From contig CM057459.1 of the NCBI GenBank assembly GCA_016271365.2, positions 820,505,001-820,569,000 of the forward strand: a stretch of DNA of 64,000 nucleotides. The letters run 5' to 3'. The notes under the pieces are model-generated. The model worked only from the letters and a program-made list of their open reading frames with translations. It made no database searches and had not been told where the DNA came from. Positions 55,227 through 64,000 of the stretch are shown here, piece after piece (the first letter of the stretch is position 1; each line of letters begins with the position of its first letter). This stretch comes from Neoceratodus forsteri (lineage: Eukaryota; Chordata; Ceratodontiformes; Ceratodontidae). The position numbers and the translations under genes are program-made.

Positions 55227-57649
55227 AAAGAGAAAAAAAAAAAGATGAGAGGTAAAAAGAGTGTTTCAAGTGGGGAAAATGTGTAGTGATTTGTAGCCTT
55301 GTAATTTGGTTGGCTGACACATTATCCACGGGTTATCATGATATTTACCCACGGGTAAAGAAAGATGCCAGTTTAACAATCAGGATGGAAGATTATTGAT
55401 AACCATTGTAAAATTTACATTTTATGAATCCTTACATTGTATAAAATATGTTTTAAAGAGCCCTTTACAGCATTAAGGAAAACTTAGAATAAAAGATAAG
55501 ATTTATATTCAACTCTATCCCTTTTTTATTTCTTCATACATTTTCAGTATTTAATTCCACATTTTCTTTATTACTAAAAACAGTTGCATGAAAACAAAAT
55601 CCCTGTCCCATAGACTATATCAACTCTAGCTGCTTTGCTACATGTGACATCACAATCCCTTCTTTATGACATCATAATTATTGCCACAACAACATTTTCT
55701 GATGTCATAAACAGAATTATGATATCAGGTGTAGATAGGCAGACAGAGCTAAAAGGCAGAGATACTGTATTCATGCAAATACCCTTAGTAATAAGGAAAT
55801 AAAGGTGGGAATTACAGAATAAAATACAAAATAAAAGCTACATTTATGTCTGAATATTACATTTTTTCATAGTTCTCTCAGCTGTGTCAGGAGCTCTTTA
55901 AGGCAATTACCCTAAAGTAAGAAAACAATATGGAACAAAAAACAATATAGACTTAAAATTCTTTCAGGGGGTACTGTATGTCGATTTATCTTTAGGGTCC
56001 TTTCATACCATGATTTTATAATGAACAAATATTAACAAAACAAAAAAAAGATACCTAAAACAAGGACTTCCAAATGGAATACAGTTCTCATTTTCCTCTG
56101 ACTGCTCCACTACACCCAGCTGCAGAAATTGGTAAAAGCAGGACTCACTTAACTTGAAAATGAGATGTTAGCCCATGGTACTTCTTAGAGAAGCAGATTG
56201 TCCCCAGTGTCCTGACAAACATTACCCATTTCAGTAAAACAAGTTCATATAACCAATGCTCTGGGACAACCCTAGAAAAGGCTGCTTATTGTGGCTTTCT
56301 TCATCAAAAAATTAAACTAAATAAAATGATATCTCAGTGACCTCACTTTTACAGTTGTTCTCTGTAATAACTACTCAGCTTTGACAGTGAGAATATAAGT
56401 TCCTCGGTGTGGGTGACCAAGAACAATGGTGGTGGGTGGTACTGTATGTCTATAACTGGCCAGGAGGAAATACAGTTTTATTTAGTTATGTTAAGGTACT
56501 GTATAGAAAGGATCTGAATGAAAATTATTTAAGTTGGTATTTGTGGAAACAAGTTGAAACATGTTTTATTTAAAAACTGGCTATCAAATAAAGAAGGTTG
56601 AAAATGATTGTCAGTATTAGGGAACCTGAACAAAAAATGATTTGCCTTTTATTAAATTATCCTTGTAAAGACTACACAAAATATAATGATCCACTTTGTA
56701 AATATTCTAAAACTCCTTAGATGTAAGCAGACTTTTGTAGGTGCATTACTGTGGAGAGTATAATACAAGGTTACCTTACTAGCGACAGTATATTTAATAC
56801 AGCTCTCCTTTCTGAGGATTAAGATCCAGAGTTAAGCAAAAGCCATTCACATTATATACAAGGACTTGCAGTCTGCACAGATGTTGAACACACTGTATGA
56901 CTGAAGTCAAGCCCATGCATTTCAATGCTAACATGCTTTGCTCAGGGAACCAGTACTGTACTTTAACATGTGAGCTGTTTTGGCTGTTTTTTTTTAAACT
57001 CATTTCAGAGATGGGTCTATGTGATGCGTATGGATACTAAGATATTTATACTGAAATGCAGTCATTCAGAGTTCTAGCTAAATCTAATAATAACTATGCA
57101 TAACTTGACATCTTCAGTATAATGAAAAATCTGCAGGAAAATCAAGACAAAAAAATCCAAACCAAGAATCTTAGTTGTCTGAGTGCGTAGAAGTCTGCCT
57201 GCATAGTTTCATTGCCCCACTAAATAAAACAAATCCTTTGAACCGTATTATATTCTAAGTTAAAGATGTCTGTTAGTTTTACTTTTAGAAATAGAATAAT
57301 AAATGCCTTTAGTTTTCAAATTCTTTTTAGGATCCTAGAATAATTTATAATATGCTGATCTATGCAGTTTGTGTTGATGATGTCTCATCACTGCATAAAT
57401 CTCAATGTTACCAGGGTCCCAAGTGAATGCAGATAAGGTACATACTGTACCGTTCCTTGTCCACTATCCTCTGGGGCTCTCACAATGTTGAGATGCTGGT
57501 ATTGTATGTTATGAAGCCATCTTGTTTAGAAAAAAAATACATTACATGCTCTTACTCTTGGGGAAAAGGATTTATTTCAACCACCCCAACACATCTCTTA
57601 CTAGACTGTAAACCGATGGCCAAAACACTACCCCCCTGAACTAAATAGG
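55227..57649. other. AT-rich sequence without a recognised gene
   Basis: No gene seen. Several copies of GACATCA/TGATGTC (CRE-like half palindromes) cluster at about 55645-55725. Otherwise unremarkable and possibly the least disturbed host sequence of the window. Confidence 0.4.
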
Positions 57650-59000
57650 CCCACCTTCTTCTTGAATGTCCTCATGACCCTGATGTGGATAGAAAACTGT
57701 TTATTATTGTCCTGCTCATTCTCCACCATTTTGTTCACAACTTCTCCTTGTTCTTTTAGGCTGTTAATACTTACTTGTTTTGCACATGTTTGTCTTCTGA
57801 GTTACATCTCTTCATTTTCATGAATGCCCTTCTCTTTCTTAAATCAAACTTTTAACTTTCCTCACCATCCAGGAAGGACTTTTTAGCCCTTTTACCATTA
57901 CCCTTCATGGGTACAGCTTGGGGTATACCTTCCTCAGTTATTCCCTTAAAGACCCCCCCCCCTTGGGGTTAAGACTGTGTATTGTAAGTTGACGTCTACC
58001 AGACTCTTCATAGATATGAAGTCTGCTCTTTGAAAGTTTTGAATTCATGTCTTAGTTCCATTTTCCTCTTTCACTCCTTCTATCTCCATAGTCACCATGT
58101 TATGATTTCTGGACCCCAGGTGTTCCTCACTCTCATGTTGGACATAGTTAATCTGCATTTGTCAGAGGCAGATCCAGTATTTTAGTCACCCTGGTGCCCT
58201 CTGACAAAAACTGTAGAAGTCAGCAGTACCTCGCTACCTTCATGATCTCCTGGCTCACCAATTTAGTAATTAAGCCTTCTCCCCTGTTTATGTCTGGGTG
58301 GTTAAAATCACACAGTATTGCTACCATTCCTTTTGAATCTGCAGTCCATATGTCATCCCATTATTGAAGAGACTGAGGTTCTCAGGTTGATTTGAAGAGT
58401 CTCTTGTACACTCCAAGTAGAATTGTTGCTTTTGTTTCTCCTTGGCTATTCAGGGGTCCTGTCACCCTGAAGTTTTTGGCCCTTCAAAATAGTGTGAAAG
58501 ATATGGTAGTTCCCTGTCCCCCAACTATTTACCCATGATTGCATCCATGGCTCAAACCATGCTGATTTTGTGCCCTGTCCCTTGATATTATCTATTATTT
58601 GAACCAACAAATCTGACCTGATATAGAGTGCCACCCCCTCCTTCCCTTCCTATCCATCCCCCAGGTTCACACCCCAGTGTTCAGTTACCATGTTTCAGTA
58701 ATGCCAGTAATATCAAACCCATGCACACTTGCCTGAATGTCAAGGTCACATAGTTTGTTATTCAGGCTTCTTGCAATAACATAGGCATACTTCCATCTGA
58801 CCCTGGAAAATTAACATTATCTGGTATATAGCTAATTCAGAGTCCACTCTTCAGAATACCTCTCAACCCAATATTCACTTTTCCCTTTGTCAGGCCTTGA
58901 CACCTGCTTTCAAGGAAAAGGGTGCTTTCCCAATCCCTGTCCTAGTTTAAACACCATTCTCTCATTCTGAATATCCTAGTGGTGAGGAAGACAGCTCCTT
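57650..59000 (-). pseudogene. CR1 LINE (-), endonuclease and linker fragment
   Basis: From about 58770: ARSLNNKLCDLDIQ, GFDITGITETW (58719-58688; catalytic Glu kept), GRRGWHSI, then ALYIRSDLLVQIIDN (58634-58590), CDFNHPDIN (58312-58283; family GDFNHPDI, Gly changed to Cys). To the left lie GKRAKKSFLDGEES-like linker residues (about 57890-57840). Heavily mutated; the RT is missing. It is a separate copy from the other CR1 fragments. Confidence 0.72.
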
Positions 59001-61025
59001 GAAGGTGAACTGTGTTTAACCTGTAAGCCACATTTTCCTCAAAAGCTGTTTCTTCCCTTAAACAGTGGTTAAAATTCCATTATTGTTCTATCAGTACTGG
59101 ATTTTTAGTAGACATGGTGTTTGTTTCTTATAAACACAGTGGTGGTAAGCACTATTTTAGTGTCTGATTTCTTGTACAATGTAGTTTACATCCCTTTTAG
59201 ACACACTCTAGAGCAGAACATGGATTCACTTCGGAAAACAATCTAAGAGATTACTTAACAAGGGCATACACTACGTGCCATCATCATGAAGTTCTAAAAT
59301 GGTACTCAGCACCACTGTACAAATTAAAAACAACCACTGAGTTTCCTAAAAGGCCATTAATGATGGAACAAAAACAGAAATGGAACCAGTTTTTGAAATG
59401 CAGTTTCTATAGAAAATACATGGTTGTAGGTTAAATGCAGTTCTCTTTTAGGAATTCAAGTGCAGTCCATTAATATTATTTAAACCCCCTTCATGTTACA
59501 AAAAGAGTCCTGGTGAGTTTGAAACTAGCATGCCAAATCCCTACTCTACACTCTCAGCCCTGTGTACCAGCAATATTTTGAGACTACAATTCTATCAATC
59601 CTGGTGCTGAGCATGATGTCTAGCCTTATTATATGCCTACAGTACATCGTGGTAAATTATATGCATGTCTTTGCAGTGGAGAGATTTATTACTTAAACTC
59701 TGTACTTTTCAAATTACATTAATATCATGTTGGTGCTTTCCTGAATTAAAACAAATAAGCCACAATAGTTTTCAACATTCCTAAATAAATTGTTGGACAG
59801 CTCTGTTTCTCTAAATGTAAGTGGCATGATTCCAAAAATACAAGCACAACAGACATTGCCTCAGTATCAGCTGATCTGGGATGCCAGGACACAGGGGAAC
59901 TCTACTTTTACATGCTGAAGCATATCATAAAACAGAGGGCAGGAGTCAATGACTGTATAAAATGCCATGTAATCATAGAGGCATAGCACTATGTGTTATG
60001 CACATGGATATCACAGGTTACATATGTACCATTTTTCAGTTTTTGCTTTCTGTATATTCTCCCTTTGTTTTCTAGCCTGCCCATATCTGTCACTCCTTCG
60101 TCAACTGACTCACCCCCCTTCTCAAGGAGTTACCACATTTCCTTGATGTCCCCTGGCTTTCTCCCAGGGAGGGGCAGTTCATGGTGAACTACCCCCCCTT
60201 GAGCATACAGATCAAGCCATTTTAAGGTTGTCATACAAGACAGTGGAATAAAAAAGATTAATCTCAGCAGCATGGTCCTACAAAATAGGTTTTTGTACCC
60301 TAAAGTGCTATGTCTAAACAGCAGATTTTTTCAGCAGCTAGGCAAAAGCAGGGCATGTCATGGCAGCAGCAGTGTCATCAGGAGATATAATTAGCAGGTT
60401 TTTCAAAAGGATCCCTTTCAGATTCATTCACAAGTAAGGTAGACCGTCCAGAAGATGGTCTACATTCATCTAAACACTGGGTACATTCATGCCTGGAGAA
60501 ACACTTCACACTCATTAAACAATAATGCAATCACAGATTGCATAATTTATGAAGCAAAGTGATGCAAATCATGACTTTATGACAGAAATTGACAGACCAC
60601 TTTAGAAACTTAGGTGGGCTGGGACCAGACATATTCAATTGCATTCAGATGCAGGCATAGCATGCTGTTACATCTTCATCCAACTCTTTGAAAATCTTGC
60701 ACAAGAATTGTTAAATATGATAGTGATGAACAATTGTAATAATGCAAGCATACCCTTCCCTGCTTACTATAATGTTGTTCAGATCCTATAACAAGTAGTG
60801 TTGCACAGCAAATACTGTACAATAATTTGATCTTGAAGGAAGTCAGTATTTGACATGACCTCCCTTCTTTGCTGGAAATCCCTCATTCACATCCACCTGA
60901 GAACAAAAACTCTAAAGAAGAGTTCACACCCCATGTTCAGTCCCATTCCCATTGATTAGAAAAATGTGACATGGTCAAGCCTTTATGAGTTGGCTGTCAA
61001 AGAGAGTGATTACATGTTGGTGATG
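59001..61025. other. unassigned sequence
   Basis: No gene or clear repeat. The first few hundred bases may be upstream sequence of the minus-strand CR1. Confidence 0.35.
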
Positions 61026-61185
61026 CAAGCAATAACACAAGATGAGGTGAGGGTTATCTCCTGAGACGAGCACGTCCAGGTGCGTTGTTAGGCACGAGGT
61101 GCTTGCGCCGAGTGCCTTATGCACCTGGGCGTGCTCTTATCAGGAGATAACCCACACCTCAGAGTATGTTATTGTGCTTATAAAA
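61026..61185. repeat. ~160-bp palindrome (probable MITE)
   Basis: Arms pair from AGCAATAACACAAG / GTATGTTATTGTGCTT on the outside through GGGTTATCTCCTGAGACGAG / TCTTATCAGGAGATAACCC to CCAGGTGC / GCACCTGG near the centre (about 61105). GC-rich centre (gcacgaggtgcttgcgccga). Confidence 0.7.
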
Positions 61186-61303
61186 TGGGCCATTCATTAA
61201 AATAAAAAATGATTTAAAAAATACAGAAAAAGTGCACATAAAAAGAATATATGAAGATATGATGGAAAAATGTAGTCCTTGTCATTTTATTGTGTGTAAT
61301 GGA

Positions 61304-61355
61304 CATGTTTTAATATAGAAGGCTGTGGTATCTGTCTGCCCCCCCACCCACATGT

Positions 61356-61389
<34 letters not shown>

Positions 61390-61553
61390 CAGCCGCCAGA
61401 ATATGATTTTCCCCACATGTCTTATTTTATCTGTGTTTTTGTATGCCTGAGGAAATACCCACGATTTGTATTGCTAGGAGCGGAAGCGAGTGTATCACAT
61501 GTTTAATATAGAAGGCTGTGGTGTCTGTCTGCCCCCCCACCCACCACCCACAT

Positions 61554-61589
<36 letters not shown>

Positions 61590-61702
61590 ACACATCAGCA
61601 GCCAGAATATGTTTTTCCCCACGTCTTATTTTAGCTGCGTTTTTGTATGCCTGAGGAAATACCCATGATTTGTGTTGCTAGGAGCGGGAGCGAGCATGTC
61701 CC
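61304..61702 (+). repeat. ~200-bp direct duplication containing (CA)n microsatellites
   Basis: Two units start GTTTTAATATAGAAGGCTGT / GTTTAATATAGAAGGCTGTG (61307, 61501) and share TCTGTCTGCCCCCCCACCCA, a (CA)n tract (about 61357-61388 and 61557-61587), GCCAGAATATG, GCCTGAGGAAATACCCA and GCTAGGAGCGG.AGCGAG. The second unit is slightly longer at the CA/CCA junction. Confidence 0.85.
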
Positions 61703-62343
61703 ATGTCAGATACCATAGTTAGCGGCTGTTGTTCATAGTGCTGTACAGTGAATGTATCAGAATCTGTTTCTCACCATCACAGTCACTCAGTTCTGCTTAA
61801 AATCCACCAGAATATATTTTTTTTAATCAGAGTTGTCACTCGAGTCACTCGCTTGTTTTAACTGTTAAGGGGGTGAAGATGGGACACCAGAGAAACAGCG
61901 GTACTGAAAAGGAGGAGCTGAGTTGAAAACAGAGGAAAAACAAAGGTACAAAATGAGCTTTACACACACAAAAAGTTGCTTTGCTAAAATTTTGCCATGC
62001 GGGGGTTGCTGCTCGGGTACTGGAGTTTCAGATGAATCACAAGTCAGGCATGATTCTTTAACTGCTAGTTCCCACTACTCCATTGCTAAATGTGTTACAG
62101 TGATTTTTTTTTTGGTGTACAGTGAGCAGAGGTCACTGATATGTTATTGTTATGGGGCTGCAGGGAGAAAGTTAGTGCCAGCTGGCTATGATATCTCCTG
62201 GTAAGGACACGGGTCTGAAGGGCTATTAGCCAATCAGATTTCTTTAGTTTAAAGACCCATTTTATAAATCACAATATTCCACATCTTGTTACACTACAGA
62301 ATTTATACCTGGCTGATAGTTGTCATAAAGAGTTGCATACTTG
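61703..62343. other. unassigned sequence
   Basis: A 93-codon open frame at 61923-62204 has no recognised motif (a few Cys: LPCGGCCSGTG). TTTATAAATCACAATATTCC near 62262 echoes TTATTGTGCTTATAAAATGG at 61168 in reverse, so both may belong to one element with ends near 61026 and 62280. Confidence 0.35.
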
Positions 62344-64000
62344 GGCCCAGATACTCAAAAGTGTTGCCCATGACGCAACAGTGTTGCACCATGCGCAACC
62401 CACTGATGCACTCCGGTGTGGTATACAAACGGGAATTGTGCCTGGCACAAATCCCGATGGGCTGGAGCACATCAGTAATGTATGCGGCACAGGAAGGGGG
62501 GCGTGCCCATGCATACTCTGCACATCCCGATATTCAGCCCAGGATGTGCTGAGTCCATGCATGCGCAACCCCTACTTGCGCCGCACAAAGTTGATCCAAA
62601 AAAAAAAGGAACAACAGCTGGCCACCCACAGGTGAGCTGCTGTATTGCATGGCGCAACACAGCAGCTGCCACCTGTGGGTGGCCACCTGAGCTGCGGCTG
62701 CACCTCTGTGGCAGCACTCCCCCCCAATGCTCGATCATGGGCATCTGTTCAAATAATCACGTCCAATATCCCTAGTGGTCCAGTGGACCGCTGTCAGCCC
62801 GATCGTGGGCTAAAGTATAAATAATAGTATTTCCAATATCCTTGGTGGTCCAGTGGACTGCTGTCAGCCCGATCATGGACATAAGTATAAATAATAGTAT
62901 TTCCAATACCACTGGTGGTCCAGTGGACGGCTGTCAGTTCGATCGTGGGCTTAAGTATAAATGATAGTATTTACTATATCCCTGGTGGTCCAGTGGACTG
63001 CTGTCAAGCCCGATCATGGGCTTTTGTAATAAATAAAATTCACGTCAATACCCCTGGTGGTCTAGCAGTACTCCCTCCCCACCCACCCACTGGGCCCACC
63101 GCCCCGCTCCACCGGTCAGTGGAGGCGGCGCATCCACCCGCCTGCCACCCGCTGCCTCGCTGATCGACACTGTAGGTGGACTGTACACCCATTGGTCCAC
63201 AGCATGAGTCAATGGATGTGCAGCCTGCAATATTATACATTCCAGATATGTGAGACATATCTGAATGTGTAGATATATAGGTTGCACGCCCATTGGCTCA
63301 CGCCAGGACCAATGGACGTACAGCCCCACCTATGGTGTCAGTTGGCAGGTGGTGGGGTGGCAGGCGGGTGGGTGCTGACGCCTGCCACTGACTGGGGAGG
63401 GCAGTGGGCTCAGTGGGTGGTAGAGGGGGTACCGCTAAACCACCAGGGATACTGACGTAATTTTATTTATTACAAAAGCCCGCGATCGAAGTTGACAATG
63501 GTCCACTGGACCACCAGGGATATAGAAAATACTATTATTTATACTGAAGCCCATGATCGGGCTGACAGTGGTCCACTGGACCACCAGGGATATTGGAAAT
63601 ACTATTATTTATACCTAAGCCCGCGATCGGGCTGACAGCGGTCCACTGGAACACCAGGGATATTGGAAATACTATTTATTTATACTGAAGCCCGCAATCG
63701 GGCTGTGGGGCACATTGCCACCCTGGTCATGGGGCGCTGGACCCCAATGGCTGTTGCCTGACAGGGTGCCAGGCGCAAGTCGTCAGGGATTGGCGCACCT
63801 GCATGCAAATGGGGCCATAATGACATGCAAATGGCCCCATTTGCACCTTGCTTGCATTATGGCCCCATTTGCATGTGCACTTTTGAATAGCACGGTTGCT
63901 GCACATAGCGTAACGGAACTTGCTCTAGCGCATCCCCATGCTCCACTCTGGCCACTTGCGCTTGCGCAGTGCCACTGTGCCATGCACACTGCGGGTGGCC
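62344..64000. mobile_element. palindromic (foldback) DNA element 3, cut by the window edge
   Basis: Starts GGCCCAGATACTCA at 62344, like element 1's GGCCCGGATATTCA. Left-arm units of ~72 bp at 62.76-63.06 kb read (T)CCCTGGTGGTCCAGTGGA with GTATAAATAATAGTATTTCC between. The centre lies near 63253 (ACATTCCAGATATGTGAGAC / ATATCTGAATGT). The right arm repeats the units reversed at 63.43-63.70 kb (GTCCACTGGACCACCAGGGA). 63780-64000, reversed, matches element 1's left arm (GCATGGGGATGCGC, GGTGCAAATGGGGCCATTTG). The right terminus should fall about 150 bp beyond the window. No transposase. Confidence 0.82.
62760..63705. repeat. tRNA-Glu-5'-like units in both arms of palindromic element 3
   Basis: Five units on the left (about 62770, 62840, 62911, 62979, 63052) and four reversed on the right (about 63440, 63510, 63580, 63650). 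Core CCCTGGTGGTCCAGTGG differs from tRNA-Glu by one base (T to C). Each left unit is preceded by a TATAAATA word about 25-30 bp upstream. Confidence 0.8.

Noticed and set aside
55645..55725. Clustered CRE-like sites as a promoter
   Set aside because: Half-sites in AT-rich sequence with no downstream gene, start site context or CpG enrichment.
61340..61600. CRISPR-like or regulatory repeat array
   Set aside because: Only two long units plus dinucleotide tracts; a simple direct duplication in a vertebrate genome.

Overview
The window reads as intergenic chromatin from a large, transposon-rich vertebrate genome. I find no exon of a host gene, no rRNA and no intact tRNA. Almost all recognisable coding sequence is decayed retrotransposon. 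Canonical L1, Tx1-type L1, CR1, L2, a tyrosine-recombinase (DIRS/Ngaro) retroelement, hAT, a tRNA-headed SINE and a MIR-like tail occur together. This mix fits an amphibian best (a caecilian would fit); a non-avian reptile is not excluded.

Layout. 0-4 kb: a LINE 3' end (+) and a canonical L1 ORF1 (-). 4-6 kb: a first Tx1-type ORF1. 6.8-7.7 kb: a tandem array. 8-29.5 kb: one Tx1-type L1 (+), originally a few kb long, stretched over about 21 kb by later insertions. These are an 8-bp-TSD hAT element at 10.5-11.8 kb that itself holds a CR1 end, several small palindromes, a palindromic element at 14.2-20.7 kb carrying a near-complete L2, a second palindromic element at 21.8-23.5 kb carrying a MIR-like piece, and a composite block at 23.7-28.0 kb. 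29.5-33.3 kb: a SINE and a second Tx1-type L1 (-) with the longest open frame of the window (447 codons). 33.9-35.0 kb: a second copy of the SINE (-) and an L2 tail (-).

37.4-54.4 kb is one DIRS/Ngaro-type element (+). Its parts follow in order: 5' region, gag, Cys/His knuckle, RT, RNase H, tyrosine recombinase, SGNH hydrolase and 3' region. It is split by a CR1 inside the knuckle, by a LINE (+) inside RT that is itself split by a CR1-clade LINE (-), by a 229-bp insertion inside the recombinase, and by a CR1 (-) inside the hydrolase. At most of these breaks the two flanks meet at a short duplicated sequence and the family's motif order resumes on the far side, so insertion order can be read directly. 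The inner CR1-clade LINE keeps ORF1 (zinc motif plus esterase), endonuclease, RT and tandem ~450-bp units at its 5' end.

54.5-62.3 kb is mostly unassigned, with a CR1 endonuclease fragment (-), a TTAA-flanked mini-element, a ~160-bp palindrome and a (CA)n duplication. 62.3 kb to the window end is a third long palindromic element, cut by the edge.

The most novel signal: arrays in five loci, both head-to-tail and in the arms of palindromic elements, repeat every ~60-75 bp a motif that at its best copies is identical to the first 19 nt of vertebrate tRNA-Glu, without a recognisable rest of the tRNA.
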